In this document: piece by piece, positions 9,550-22,479 of the stretch
Position numbering within the stretch: position 1 is the stretch's first letter
How the letters are laid out: the number at the start of each line of letters is the position of its first letter
Assembly: GCF_013423485.1 (NCBI RefSeq)
Contig: NZ_JABFFR010000011.1
Location: 186,001 to 250,000, forward strand
DNA length: 64,000 nt
Direction: 5' to 3'
Source: Azospirillum oleiclasticum
Lineage (GTDB): Bacteria; Pseudomonadota; Alphaproteobacteria; Azospirillales; Azospirillaceae
Notes under the pieces: model-generated
Told to the model about the DNA's origin: nothing
The model's input: only the letters and a program-made list of their open reading frames with translations
Database searches by the model: none
Position numbers and translations under genes: made by a program

Positions 9550-10854
9550 ATGGATATGCTCTGGATCGCCGCCCTGCTGATGTCGGTGCTTCTGTTCCTG
9601 CTGGGAACGGGGCTGTGGGTGGCGCTGTCGCTCTTCACCGTGGCGCTGTTCGCCATGATCGTCTTCACCGACGCGCCGGCCGGAACGATCATGGCCAGCA
9701 CCACCTGGAGCGCCAGCGCGAGCTGGACGCTCACAGCACTGCCGCTGTTCATCTGGATGGGGGAGATCCTCTACCGCACCCGGCTGTCGCAGGACATGTT
9801 CACCGGCCTGTCGCCCTGGCTGCAGCGGGTGCCCGGCCGGCTGCTCCACTCCAACGTGATCGGCTGCGGCATCTTCGCCGCGGTCAGCGGCTCCTCCGCC
9901 GCCACCGCGGCCACCATCGGCCGCATCTCGCTGCCCGAACTGCGCCAGCGCGGTTATGAGGAGCGGATGGCGATCGGCTCGCTGGCCGGGGCCGGCACGC
10001 TCGGCCTGCTGATCCCGCCGTCGATCATCATGATCGTCTACGGCGTCGCGGCGGAGGTGTCGATCGCCCGGCTGTTCATCGCCGGCATCCTGCCGGGCGT
10101 GATCCTGATGCTGCTGTTCTCGGGCTACATCGTGCTGTGGTCCCTGGCGAACCGCTCCAAGGTGCCGGCCGACGGCGAGCGGCTGTCCCTGGCCGAAAAG
10201 CTGTGGCGCGGCCGGCTGCTGATCCCGGTCGTGCTGCTGATCGCGGCGGTGATCGGCTCGATCTACGCCGGCATCGCCACGGCGACCGAGGCGGCGGCGG
10301 TCGGCGTGCTGGGATCGCTGGTGCTGGCCGCCGTCTCCGGCTCGCTGACCCCGGCGACCTTCCTCGACAGTCTGATGGGAGCGACCCGCACCTCCTGCAT
10401 GATCGCCTTCATCCTGGCCGGCGCCTCCTTCCTCACCATCGCCATGGGCTTCACCGGCATTCCGGCGGCGCTGGCCGAATGGATCAGCGCCATGCGGCTG
10501 TCGCCGCTGGCCCTGCTGGCCGTCCTGACCGCCTTCTTCATCCTGCTGGGCTGCTTCCTCGACGGGATTTCCATGGTGGTGCTGACCACCTCCATCGTCC
10601 TGCCCGCCGTGAAGGCCGCCGGCATCGACCTGCTGTGGTTCGGCATCTTCATCGTGCTGGTGGTGGAGATGGCGCAGATCACTCCCCCGGTCGGCTTCAA
10701 CCTGTTCGTCATCCAGGGTCTGACCGGCCGCAACATCCTCTACATCAGTCGGGCCGCCCTGCCCTTCTTCGGGGTGCTGATGCTCATGACGATCCTGGTC
10801 GTGATGGTCCCCGGCATCGTCACCGCCCTGCCCCAGCAGATGCTGGGCCGCTGA
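9550..10854 (+). CDS. dctM: TRAP transporter large permease (DctM)
   Basis: 434 residues, full length, about 12 hydrophobic segments. Diagnostic features are the [20 protein letters not shown] segment, the [20 protein letters not shown] block (helix break at the ion and substrate site), [13 protein letters not shown], and the C-terminal [19 protein letters not shown] and [18 protein letters not shown] pair. Together these identify the sodium-coupled channel subunit. The start at MDMLW was chosen because longer extensions are Pro/Arg-rich and lack membrane character. It completes the DctPQM set and precedes the oxoprolinase gene by 50 bp. Confidence 0.95.
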   Translation: MDMLWIAALLMSVLLFLLGTGLWVALSLFTVALFAMIVFTDAPAGTIMASTTWSASASWTLTALPLFIWMGEILYRTRLSQDMFTGLSPWLQRVPGRLLHSNVIGCGIFAAVSGSSAATAATIGRISLPELRQRGYEERMAIGSLAGAGTLGLLIPPSIIMIVYGVAAEVSIARLFIAGILPGVILMLLFSGYIVLWSLANRSKVPADGERLSLAEKLWRGRLLIPVVLLIAAVIGSIYAGIATATEAAAVGVLGSLVLAAVSGSLTPATFLDSLMGATRTSCMIAFILAGASFLTIAMGFTGIPAALAEWISAMRLSPLALLAVLTAFFILLGCFLDGISMVVLTTSIVLPAVKAAGIDLLWFGIFIVLVVEMAQITPPVGFNLFVIQGLTGRNILYISRAALPFFGVLMLMTILVVMVPGIVTALPQQMLGR

Positions 10855-10904
10855 CCGGCCCGCCCGCGATCCCCCGAGACGCCTTTCCCCCAAGGAGACC
10901 TTCC

Positions 10905-14522
<3,618 letters not shown>

Positions 14523-14534
14523 CCGGGTTGCGGG

Positions 14535-14570
14535 TGACGGACGGGCGCCGGGTCGGCGGCCCGTCCGTCA
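14535..14570. terminator. Bidirectional terminator hairpin
   Basis: TGACGGACGGGC and GCCCGTCCGTCA form a perfect 12-bp stem around a 12-nt loop that can itself pair (CCG/CGG). It lies between the convergent oxoprolinase and molybdoenzyme genes, and its right arm contains the latter's stop codon. There is no long T-run. The same GACGGACGGG arm recurs at 39335. Confidence 0.65.
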
Positions 14571-16853
14571 GAGGAGCTTGTCGAGCGTGATCGGCAGCTC
14601 CCGGATGCGGCGTCCCGTCGCGTTGTGGACGGCGTTGGCGACGGCCGCACCCACGCCGGTGATGCCGATCTCGCCGATGCCGCGGGCACCCAGCGGCGCG
14701 CGGGGATCGGGGATGTCGGTGAAGATCACGTCGATCTCCGGCACGTCCATGTGGACGGGCACATGGTACTCGGCCAAGCTGGGGTTCATGATGCGTCCGT
14801 TGCGCTCGTCGAACTGCGTCTCCTCCGTCAGGGCGAGCCCCAGCCCCATGATGATGCCGCCGCGGAACTGGCTGGCCGCCGTCCGCGGGTTGAGGATGCG
14901 CCCGCAATCGAACGACCCCAGGAAGCGGGAGACACGGATTTCCCCGGTGACCGCATGGACCCGCACCTCGCAGAACTGCGCGCCGTAGGAGTGCATGGAG
15001 AAGCTCTGCGTTTCGGTCGGCATCGGCGACTCGCCCTCCGCGCCTACCTCCTCGCGGCCGGCACGGCCGAGGATCGAGGCGTAGCTTTCGAAACGCTCGC
15101 GCGACCCCCGGTGGCCGAGGCCCCCGTCCCGCGCCTCCACCTCGTCAACGGTGAGGCCGGCCAGGGGCGAGTCATTGCCGGCGAGCCGCAACAGCTCCTC
15201 CAGCAGCGCCAACGTTGCCTCGTGCGCCGCCGCGGCGAGCGTGGCCGTCTGCGAGGAACCACCCGCCATGGTGAAGGCGGGCAGGGCCGTGTCGCCGTGC
15301 TGGAAATCGACGCGGTCGACGGACAGGCCGAGCCGGTCGGCGACCACCTGCGTGTGCACGGTGGCGGTCCCCATCCCCATCTCGTGCGCGGCCACAGCGA
15401 CCACCGCCCGCCCGTCGCGGCCGAGCGTGATGCGGACCCGGCCCCCCGGCATGCGGTAGTAGGGATATGTGGCCGTCGCCACCCCCATGCCGACCAGCCA
15501 GTCGCCGTCCCGCACCGCCCCCGGGGCTGCCGCACGCCGCGACCAGCCGAATCGCTCGGCGCCGTCCGCATAGGCCTTGAGAAGCTGCCGTGACGAGAAG
15601 GGCCTGCCGCTCGTCGGGTCCGTCTCCGGCTCGATCCGGCGCCGGAACTCGATGGGGTCCAGACCGAGTTCCCCGGCCATCTCGTCGATCGCGCATTCCA
15701 GGGCGAAGGTCCCGACCGACTCGCCGGGTGCCCGCATGAAGGTGTTGGCCACCATGTCGATGTCGGCGACGCGCTGCTCGACCCGAATGGTGTCCGCTGC
15801 GTAGAGGTGCCGCGCCGGGAAGGTGAATTGTTCCGGGCAGTTGTTGTGGGTGGTCATGGCGGCGGTCCCGGTGTGGACCAGCGCGGCCAGCGTGCCGTCG
15901 TCCCGCGCGCCGAGCGCCACCCGCTGCTCCGTCGTCGTGCGCCCGCCGATGACGCGGAAGACATCCCCGCGGGAAAGGGCGAGGCGCACCGGCCGGCCGG
16001 CCAGCTTCGCGGCGGCAATGGCGAGAAAATGATGCGACCACGGACCCTTGCTCCCGAACCCGCCACCGACATAGGGCGAGTGGATGCGGATCCGCTCCTC
16101 GTCCATCCCGAACACGCCCGCGATCGTGTAGCGGGTCATGTGCAGCATCTGCGTGGCGTCGTGAAGGACGAGGTCGCCACCCTCCCACCAGACGGTGACG
16201 GCGTGCGGCTCGATGGCGGAATGGCTGTGGCGCGGCGTCCGGTAGACCCGGTCGATCCGGTGCGGAGCGTTGCGCAGCGCCGTTTCCGCGTCTCCGGTCT
16301 CGATGACCGCCGGCTCGCCAAGAACGGTGTCCGGATGACGCCCGACCGCGATGGCCCGTTCGAAGGACAGGCTCGCCGGTTCCTCCCGGTAGGTGACGCG
16401 GACGAGCGAGGCGGCATGGTCGGCCTGCTCCTGCGTCTCGGCGACCACCACCGCGACGGGCTCGCCATTCCAGTGGATGGAGGCGTCCTGCATGATCGGC
16501 AGACTGCTGGCGCCCGCCGCGCGCGGATCGGTCATGATGACGGCCGGCGGCGCCATGCGCGGCGCGTTGCGGTGGGTCATGACGAGCACCACGCCCGGTG
16601 CCGCCTCGGCCGCCGCGGTGTCGAGCGTCGCGATCGCACCGCGGGCGATCGTGGAGGTCACCAGCGCGGCGTAGGCCAGGCGATCCGCCGGCACCTCGGC
16701 GGCGAACTGTGCCTCGCCGCGGACCTTGAGCGGCCCGTCGATGCGCGGCAGTGACGTGCCGATGGCCCCGTGCCGGCCGGCCAGCGGATCGCGCCCGCCG
16801 TCGGGCGTCCAACGCGTCGCGGTCTGTTCCGGTGTCTTCTGGAGGTCGGTCAT
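14568..16853 (-). CDS. paoC: Molybdenum aldehyde/xanthine-type oxidoreductase, molybdopterin-binding large subunit (PaoC/YagR-like)
   Basis: 761 residues, the expected size for the molybdenum-cofactor subunit of the three-gene xanthine oxidase family. The N-terminal fold starts at LPRIDGPLKVRGEAQFAAEV. Cofactor motifs include PYVGGGFGSKG, FMRAPGESVGTFALECAIDE and AAHEMGMGTATVHTQ. The likely catalytic glutamate is in GARGIGEIG near residue 728. Order, sizes and the Fe-S-containing FAD partner match periplasmic aldehyde oxidoreductase PaoABC, which oxidises mainly aromatic aldehydes with a cytosine-dinucleotide molybdopterin cofactor. The ATG overlaps the preceding stop (ATGA), indicating translational coupling. 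No XdhC/PaoD-type insertion chaperone is encoded nearby. Confidence 0.92.
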   Translation of the reverse strand: MTDLQKTPEQTATRWTPDGGRDPLAGRHGAIGTSLPRIDGPLKVRGEAQFAAEVPADRLAYAALVTSTIARGAIATLDTAAAEAAPGVVLVMTHRNAPRMAPPAVIMTDPRAAGASSLPIMQDASIHWNGEPVAVVVAETQEQADHAASLVRVTYREEPASLSFERAIAVGRHPDTVLGEPAVIETGDAETALRNAPHRIDRVYRTPRHSHSAIEPHAVTVWWEGGDLVLHDATQMLHMTRYTIAGVFGMDEERIRIHSPYVGGGFGSKGPWSHHFLAIAAAKLAGRPVRLALSRGDVFRVIGGRTTTEQRVALGARDDGTLAALVHTGTAAMTTHNNCPEQFTFPARHLYAADTIRVEQRVADIDMVANTFMRAPGESVGTFALECAIDEMAGELGLDPIEFRRRIEPETDPTSGRPFSSRQLLKAYADGAERFGWSRRAAAPGAVRDGDWLVGMGVATATYPYYRMPGGRVRITLGRDGRAVVAVAAHEMGMGTATVHTQVVADRLGLSVDRVDFQHGDTALPAFTMAGGSSQTATLAAAAHEATLALLEELLRLAGNDSPLAGLTVDEVEARDGGLGHRGSRERFESYASILGRAGREEVGAEGESPMPTETQSFSMHSYGAQFCEVRVHAVTGEIRVSRFLGSFDCGRILNPRTAASQFRGGIIMGLGLALTEETQFDERNGRIMNPSLAEYHVPVHMDVPEIDVIFTDIPDPRAPLGARGIGEIGITGVGAAVANAVHNATGRRIRELPITLDKLL

Positions 16854-17836
16854 GCCGCATCTCCCATGAGCTCGCCGAGCACGGCGGTGATCAGCCGGCG
16901 GGCCAGTTCCGGTTTGAAGGCGTTGTCCCTGAGCGGTGCGGCACCGGCGAGCTCCGCGTCGGCCGCGGCGCGGAAGCTCTCCGTGCCGGCCGGGCGCCCC
17001 CGCAGCATCTGCTCCGCCCGCTCCGCCCGCCAGGGCTTGTGGGCGACACCGCCAAGCGCCAGACGGACGTCGCGGACCGTGCCGTCCTCGGCGAGATCGA
17101 GCGCCGCTGCCACCGAGACGAGCGCGAAGGCGTAGCTCGCGCGGTCCCGCACCTTCCGGTAGGTCGAGCGCTGCGCCCAGGGCAGCGGCGGCAGGACGAC
17201 CGCGGTGATGAGCTCGCCGGGGCCGAGGACCGTGTCGAGGTCCGGGCGGTCCCCCGGCAGCCGGTGCAGGTCGGTCAGGGGGATCGTCCGCCGCCCGCCC
17301 GGTCCTTCCAACTCGACCAGCGCGTCGAGGGCGGCCAGCGCCACGCACATGTCCGACGGGTGCGTCGCCACGCAGTAGGCGGAGGCGCCGAGAATGGCGT
17401 GCATACGGTTGAACCCGTCGATGGCGTCGCAGCCGGCACCGGGCGTGCGCTTGTTGCAGCGGACGGTCCCGTCGTAGAAGTAGGCGCAGCGCGTCCGTTG
17501 CAGGATGTTGCCGCCCACGGTCGCCATGTTGCGGATCTGCGCCGACGCGCCGGCGAGGATGGCGCGCGCCAGCATCGGGTAACGCGCGCGCACCGCCCGG
17601 TGCTCGGCGACGGCCGTGTTCCGCACAGCCGCCCCGATCCTCAGCGACCCGTCCTGGGATTCCTCGATCGCGCCCGGAAGCCCGGTGACGTCGACGAGCG
17701 CACCGGGCCGCTCGGCACCCTCGCGCATCAGGTCCACGAGGTTCGTGCCGCCGCCGAGATACTTGGTCGCGGCATCCGCGCCCAGGCGGATCGCCTCGGC
17801 GGCGTCGTGCGCACGCGTGTAGGTGAAGGGGATCAC
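16850..17836 (-). CDS. paoB: Molybdenum oxidoreductase FAD-binding middle subunit with extra Fe-S segment (PaoB/YagS-like)
   Basis: 328 residues. The CO-dehydrogenase-flavoprotein fold is shown by KYLGGGTNLVDLM and ASAQIRNMATVGGNILQRT (FAD pyrophosphate loops). Directly after the second motif comes a cysteine-rich insertion (CAYF, VRCNKR, GAGCDAI, then ASAYC). This is the segment that carries an additional [4Fe-4S] cluster in PaoB and in 4-hydroxybenzoyl-CoA reductase beta. The start is a GTG whose last two bases form part of the preceding TGA (GTGA overlap at 17833-17836). A longer upstream reading in this frame is Arg-rich and out of phase with the 2Fe-2S subunit. It passes electrons between the Fe-S clusters and FAD. 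Confidence 0.92.
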   Translation of the reverse strand: MIPFTYTRAHDAAEAIRLGADAATKYLGGGTNLVDLMREGAERPGALVDVTGLPGAIEESQDGSLRIGAAVRNTAVAEHRAVRARYPMLARAILAGASAQIRNMATVGGNILQRTRCAYFYDGTVRCNKRTPGAGCDAIDGFNRMHAILGASAYCVATHPSDMCVALAALDALVELEGPGGRRTIPLTDLHRLPGDRPDLDTVLGPGELITAVVLPPLPWAQRSTYRKVRDRASYAFALVSVAAALDLAEDGTVRDVRLALGGVAHKPWRAERAEQMLRGRPAGTESFRAAADAELAGAAPLRDNAFKPELARRLITAVLGELMGDAA

Positions 17837-18339
17837 CGGCCACCTCCCGCGCAGGCATCGAGAATCGCGTCGACGATCCCGTTGTGGGCGCCGCAGCGGC
17901 ACAGGTTGCCGCTCATCCGCTCGCGGATTTCGTCGCGTGTCAGCGGCATGCTGTCCGCCTCGAGGTCGGCCGTGACGGCGCTGGGCAGCCCGCGGCGCGC
18001 CTCGGCCGCCATGCCGAGGGCGGAACAGAGCTGCCCCGGCGTGCAGTAGCCGCACTGGAAACCGTCATGCGCAATGAAGGCCGCCTGGAGCGGGTGCAAC
18101 GCCCCGTCCTCCGCCAGGCCTTCGACGGTGGTGACCGAGCGTCCCTCGTACTGCACCGCGAGCGCGAGGCAGGAAATGATGCGCTCGCCATCGACCAGCA
18201 CCGAGCAGGCCCCGCAGGCGCCCTGGTTGCAGCCCTTCTTGGTCCCGGTGAGCAGCAGCCGTTCGCGCAGCAGGTCGAGCAGCGACACGCGGGGGTCGCC
18301 CGGCAGCTCGACCGGATTGCCGTTGACGTTGATTGACAT
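17833..18339 (-). CDS. paoA: Molybdenum oxidoreductase 2Fe-2S small subunit (PaoA/YagT-like)
   Basis: 168 residues, the first gene of the paoABC-like operon. The plant-type ferredoxin cluster is seen in GCNQGACGACSVLVDGE with a later Cys in RIISC. The second cluster, in the helical domain, uses CGYC and CRCG. The ATG at 18339 has GGAGGTGT just upstream. Unlike Escherichia coli PaoA it has no twin-arginine leader: the protein starts MSINVNGNPVELPG and any upstream extension is non-conserved. The complex is therefore predicted to be cytoplasmic. It is divergent from the TonB receptor gene across a 215-bp gap. Confidence 0.92.
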   Translation of the reverse strand: MSINVNGNPVELPGDPRVSLLDLLRERLLLTGTKKGCNQGACGACSVLVDGERIISCLALAVQYEGRSVTTVEGLAEDGALHPLQAAFIAHDGFQCGYCTPGQLCSALGMAAEARRGLPSAVTADLEADSMPLTRDEIRERMSGNLCRCGAHNGIVDAILDACAGGGR

Positions 18340-18489
18340 GACACCTCCGACCGGACACACGCGATGCACGACGCGGGCACGGTTGCCGGCGCGCCGCCAC
18401 GATAACCCTCGGCCGACGCCCGACGTTCCCGGCAATCCCGCCCGCGGACGTCGCTGTGATCGCCCTCGCCGCCGGCTCTTTGTATGCGA

Positions 18490-18516
18490 TTGACTTGCAA
18501 TTGCTCGTTTGATAAC
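18490..18516 (+). promoter_or_regulatory. Candidate promoter for the TonB-receptor operon
   Basis: TTGACT is followed 15 bp later by GATAAC in the otherwise G+C-rich divergent gap. The stretch also contains the 8-bp palindrome GCAATTGC (18497-18504), which could be part of an iron-regulator site, but no canonical Fur or RirA box was recognised. Spacing is shorter than ideal. Confidence 0.35.
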
Positions 18517-18518
18517 GG

Positions 18519-18540
18519 TGACTGATCGAACGATCAATCA
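18519..18540. promoter_or_regulatory. Palindromic operator in front of the TonB-receptor operon
   Basis: The core TGATCG-AA-CGATCA is a perfect 6-bp inverted repeat around a 2-bp spacer. Outer TGA and TCA trinucleotides extend it to 22 bp with one mismatched pair. It lies just after the candidate -10 and ends 14 bp before the ATG. Size and symmetry suit a TetR-type dimer, and the TetR gene at 25530 ends this same operon. Confidence 0.5.
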
Positions 18541-18554
18541 GGGGCGGCTCGGAC

Positions 18555-20666
18555 ATGATGGCGGGTGGATCGCAGTCAAAGCGGAATACGGTCGTGTTGG
18601 AGAGCCGCCGGTTTTGCCTGCTGTTGGCGGCCTTGCTGTCCGGCACCGCCCTGCCGGCCGCAGCCCAGGAGGCGCCCACGGTCCTCGACCCCGTCCTGGT
18701 CACCGGCGAGCGCCGGGAGCAGTCGCTGCAGCGCGCGCTGTCCAGCGTGTCGGTGACCTCGGAGGAGGAGATCGAGCGGCGGCCCAACACCGATGTCTTC
18801 TCCGTGCTGCAGGGCGTGCCGAACCTCACGGCCACCACGGCGGTCGGTGCGCCGGCGATCCGCGGCATGGAGACGAGCGGCGCCGGCGGGTTGCCGAGCG
18901 GCGTCACCCAGGGCACCCTGCCCCGCGCGCCCCTCATCGTGGACGAGATCGCCCGGCCGGCGGCGCTGGCCAACACCAGCTTCACCAGCCTGTGGGACGT
19001 GGAGCAGGTGGAGGTGTTGCGCGGCCCGCAATCCACGCTGCGCGGGCGCAACGCCATCGCCGGCGCCTTCGTGGTGAAAACCAAGGACCCGACCTTCGAG
19101 CCGGAGGCCGCCGTCCGTGCCGGCCTGTCCTTCGACGAATACGGCGGTCCGAATTATACGGCGGCCGGGATGGTGTCGGGCGGCGTGGTGAAGGACCGCC
19201 TGGCGCTGCGCCTCACCACCGAGCACGAGGGCGGCCACGCGCCCATGACCATCACCAACGTGCCGGCCGGTGTGGATGGCGACAAGCAGACCCGCTTCGA
19301 CCAGACGCGCATCCGCGCCAAGGCGCTGCTCACCCCCGGCGGAGCGGCGGAAGACCTGCAGGTCATGGCGATCGGCGAGGTGCAGACCGGAACCGTGCCG
19401 GCCAACCGCTACACCGTGGTGGGACCGCCGATCAACCGGCGGGAGTTCGAGGACCGCAGCTACCCCTACGGCACCTCGGGCGGACAGCGGGTGTTCGACA
19501 CGCTGGCCTGGACTGCGGGCCTCGACGCCACCTATTGGCTTGGCGGGAACAGCCGGCTGCGCTCCATCACCAGCTACGTCCGCGACCACTACGAAAGCGC
19601 CAACCGCCAGAGCGACCCCACGATCTTCCATGTGACCGAGCAACTGTTCAACCAGGACCTGCTGTACGAGTTCGGCAGCGAGACCAGCGCCACCAGCGGT
19701 CTGGTCGGTCTGAACGCCAGCGAGCGCTGGCAGGACATCGACGTGCGCCGGCTGACCACCGCGTCGGGGCGCTCCTCCTCCCAGGCGCTGTTCGCCGACA
19801 TTCGCCACCGGCTGGGCGAGCGGGTGCAGGTGGTGGCGGGGGCGCGGCTGAACCGCAATGTGGACGACCGCGACCAGCTCTCCCTGGTGCGCGCGGCCTC
19901 CACCAGCTACGACAAGACGGAGATCACCCTCCTTCCCAAGCTGGGTGTCAGCTACGATCTCGACGCGAACCAGACCGTCGGCGCGACGGCGCGGCGCGGC
20001 TACAACCCGGGCGGCGGTTCCGTCAACTTCTTCACCGGCCAGCCCTACACCTTCGACTCCGAACGGGTCTGGACCTTCGAGACGGTGTACCGCTCGCAAT
20101 GGCTGGATGGACGCGCGACGCTGAACGCGACCGCCTTCTACAATCTGCACGACGATCCCCAGCTCTACATCCAGCGCGCCGCCGGCAACCTCACCAGCCT
20201 GGAGGTGGTGAACGCGCCGGAGGGCCGCTCCTACGGCCTGGAGGTGGAGGCGTCCGCCCGCGTTGCGCCCAGCCTGATGCTGACCGCCGGGATCGGCCTG
20301 CTGCGCACCGAAGTGACGGAGGCGCCCACCGGCAACCCCGCCATCGACGGCAACCGTTTCGGCCGGGACCCGTCCTTCACCGGGTCGGTCGGTGCGGTGT
20401 GGACGCCGCTTCCCGGCCTGTCGGTGGATGGCCGCGTGTCCTACGTGTCCGCCTACTACAGTGACGTGAACAACCTGTCGGCGGAGCGGGTGGGCGATTA
20501 TGTGCTGGTGGACGCAGGCGTCAGCTACACAGTCGGCAGCCTGACCACGCGGCTGTACGTCAATAACCTGACGGACGAGTTGGCGTACACCCGCCGCATC
20601 TCCACCAATTACGCCGACCTGACGCCGCCCCGCACGGTGGGCGTCGAGGCGACGGTCCGGTTCTGA
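18555..20666 (+). CDS. TonB-dependent outer-membrane receptor, probably for a ferric siderophore
   Basis: 703 residues. A signal peptide (hydrophobic CLLLAALLSG, cleavage near PAAAQ) is followed by a TonB-box-like LDPVLVTG and a plug domain (VFSVLQGVPNLTATT, VEQVEVLRGPQSTLRGRNAI). The 22-strand-type barrel ends in EATVRF with the C-terminal aromatic residue expected for outer-membrane insertion. Two adjacent ATGs (18555, 18558) can start it. It heads a same-strand run with an ABC pair, an FptX-like permease and a TetR regulator, the usual composition of a siderophore uptake cassette. The ligand is unknown; no siderophore biosynthesis gene lies in the window, which would fit a xenosiderophore system. 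Confidence 0.93.
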   Translation: MMAGGSQSKRNTVVLESRRFCLLLAALLSGTALPAAAQEAPTVLDPVLVTGERREQSLQRALSSVSVTSEEEIERRPNTDVFSVLQGVPNLTATTAVGAPAIRGMETSGAGGLPSGVTQGTLPRAPLIVDEIARPAALANTSFTSLWDVEQVEVLRGPQSTLRGRNAIAGAFVVKTKDPTFEPEAAVRAGLSFDEYGGPNYTAAGMVSGGVVKDRLALRLTTEHEGGHAPMTITNVPAGVDGDKQTRFDQTRIRAKALLTPGGAAEDLQVMAIGEVQTGTVPANRYTVVGPPINRREFEDRSYPYGTSGGQRVFDTLAWTAGLDATYWLGGNSRLRSITSYVRDHYESANRQSDPTIFHVTEQLFNQDLLYEFGSETSATSGLVGLNASERWQDIDVRRLTTASGRSSSQALFADIRHRLGERVQVVAGARLNRNVDDRDQLSLVRAASTSYDKTEITLLPKLGVSYDLDANQTVGATARRGYNPGGGSVNFFTGQPYTFDSERVWTFETVYRSQWLDGRATLNATAFYNLHDDPQLYIQRAAGNLTSLEVVNAPEGRSYGLEVEASARVAPSLMLTAGIGLLRTEVTEAPTGNPAIDGNRFGRDPSFTGSVGAVWTPLPGLSVDGRVSYVSAYYSDVNNLSAERVGDYVLVDAGVSYTVGSLTTRLYVNNLTDELAYTRRISTNYADLTPPRTVGVEATVRF

Positions 20667-20694
20667 TGACGGCGTCGGCAAGCGGACCTTGCGG

Positions 20695-22479
20695 ATGAGG
20701 GCCGGCTCGATGCCCCCGGTGCTGACCGTCTTTCTCCGGCTGGTCGCCATGATGCAGCGGCGGCGCGGGCCGCTGATCGTGTCGGTGGCGGCGGGCACGC
20801 TGGCCGCCCTGCTCTCCCTGTCCCCCCACATCGCGGTGGCGCTGACGCTGGTGGAGCTGTTCGACGGGACCCCGGACGGCGGGCGGATCGGCCTGTACGC
20901 GCTCCTCGGCGCCATCGGGGTGGTCGGGCGGCATCTGGCATACGGGCTGGCGATGCTGGTGTCGCACCGCGTCGCCTACGCCACCCAGTACGAGCTGCGC
21001 CGGTCCCTGGCCGGGAAGTTGGCCCGGGTGCCGCTCGGCTTCTTCGACCAACGCGCCAAGGGCGCGCTGCGCACGACGCTGCTGAATGATGTGGACATGG
21101 CGGAGGACGGCATGGCCCATCTGGTGCCGGAGACGCTGGCCGCCCTGCTGACCCCGTTGCTGGCCTTCGCCGCCATGGCGACACTCGACTGGCGTCTGGC
21201 GCTGCTCGTGCTGGCGCCGACCGCGACGGGGGTGTGGCTCGTCGGCGCCCTGATGCGGCGCGGCGGGGAGGTGACCCGTCGCTATCAGGCCATGAGCGCG
21301 CGCATGGCCCATGTCGCGGCCGAATTCGCCGAAGGGCTGCCGACCCTGCGCTCCTTCAACCAGAGCAATCAGGCGCTGGAGCGGGCGCGGACCGCCTTTG
21401 CCGGATACACGGCACTCGCCATCGACTGGCTGCGCCGGTCGGTGGCCCCCGCCGCTGTCGCCCAGCTCTTCCTGGTTGGAAACCTGATGCTGGTGGCCCC
21501 GGCCGGGGTGCTGATGCACGCCGATGGGATGATCGCCACCGACACGCTGATCGTGTTCCTGGTGCTGTCCATCGGCTTCGGCGACCTGTTCGCCGGCATC
21601 GCCGGGCTGGCGCACCGTCTGACCCGGCAGGTCGCGGTTCTCGACCGCATCGACGGCATCCTGGAGGCGCCGGAACTGCCGGTGCCGGCCATGCCCCTGC
21701 TGCCGGCGGACGGTTCCGTCGAATTCCGTGATGTCGGCTTCTCCTACGGCGGGCGGCGCGTGCTGGATGGCGTGAGCTTCCGGGTGGAGCCCGGCCGTTG
21801 CCTAGCCCTGGTCGGTCCGAGCGGATCCGGCAAATCCACCATCGCCAAGCTGATCGCGCGATTCCACGATGTGGAGGAGGGAAGCGTTCTGGTCGGCGGG
21901 ACCGATGTCCGGTGCATGGCCCCCGATGGCCTGCACGCCCATGTCGCCATGGTGTTCCAGGACGTGTTCCTGTTCGCCGGCACGGTGCGGGACAACATCC
22001 GCCTGGGCCGGCCGGACGCCGGACACGACGCGGTGGTCGCCGCCGCGGTGGCGGCCGGCGCGCACGGCTTCATCACGCGGCTGCCCCAGGGCTACGACAC
22101 GCCGCTGGGGGAGCTGGGCCAGGGTCTGTCCGGCGGAGAGCGGCAACGGCTGTCCATCGCCCGCGCCATCCTGAAGGACGCCCCCATCCTGGTGCTGGAC
22201 GAGGCCACCGCCTTCGCCGACGCGGAGAACGAGGCGCTGATCCAGGACGCGGTCGCCCGGCTCGCCGCCGGGCGGACGGTGATCGTCATCGCGCACCGGC
22301 TGTCGACCATCGTGCACGCCGACGAGATCCTGGTGCTCGACGGCGGCCGTGTGGTCGAGCGGGGTCGGCACGCCGCGCTGGTCGCGGCGGACGGCGTCTA
22401 CGCGGCTCTGTGGCACGCCCATGAGGAGGCGCACCGCTTCCACCACGGCGGCGGGCGGTTGGCGGAGGCGGCGCCATGA
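20695..22479 (+). CDS. ABC half-transporter, YbtP/IrtA-like (siderophore import type)
   Basis: 594 residues with an N-terminal six-helix exporter-fold membrane domain (about 20-310) and a C-terminal ATPase. Walker A is GPSGSGKST near residue 375, the signature LSGGERQR near 478 and Walker B VLDEATAFADAENE near 498. The last motif, with AFADAENE, is typical of the YbtP/IrtA branch, which imports ferric siderophores despite the exporter fold. There is no N-terminal siderophore-interaction domain as in mycobacterial IrtA. It overlaps the next half-transporter by 4 bp (ATGA), consistent with a heterodimer. The ATG at 20695 was preferred over a TTG two codons earlier; the ribosome site is weak. 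Confidence 0.9.
   Translation: MRAGSMPPVLTVFLRLVAMMQRRRGPLIVSVAAGTLAALLSLSPHIAVALTLVELFDGTPDGGRIGLYALLGAIGVVGRHLAYGLAMLVSHRVAYATQYELRRSLAGKLARVPLGFFDQRAKGALRTTLLNDVDMAEDGMAHLVPETLAALLTPLLAFAAMATLDWRLALLVLAPTATGVWLVGALMRRGGEVTRRYQAMSARMAHVAAEFAEGLPTLRSFNQSNQALERARTAFAGYTALAIDWLRRSVAPAAVAQLFLVGNLMLVAPAGVLMHADGMIATDTLIVFLVLSIGFGDLFAGIAGLAHRLTRQVAVLDRIDGILEAPELPVPAMPLLPADGSVEFRDVGFSYGGRRVLDGVSFRVEPGRCLALVGPSGSGKSTIAKLIARFHDVEEGSVLVGGTDVRCMAPDGLHAHVAMVFQDVFLFAGTVRDNIRLGRPDAGHDAVVAAAVAAGAHGFITRLPQGYDTPLGELGQGLSGGERQRLSIARAILKDAPILVLDEATAFADAENEALIQDAVARLAAGRTVIVIAHRLSTIVHADEILVLDGGRVVERGRHAALVAADGVYAALWHAHEEAHRFHHGGGRLAEAAP

Noticed and set aside
10137..10904. In-frame N-terminal extension of the oxoprolinase over dctM
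   Set aside because: The extension overlaps a conserved permease in another frame. The GTG at 10905 has AAGGAG and begins where the family alignment begins.
16854..17858. In-frame extension of the molybdoenzyme large subunit into the FAD-subunit gene
   Set aside because: The extension is Arg-rich shadow sequence. The ATGA overlap at 16850-16853 gives a normal start.
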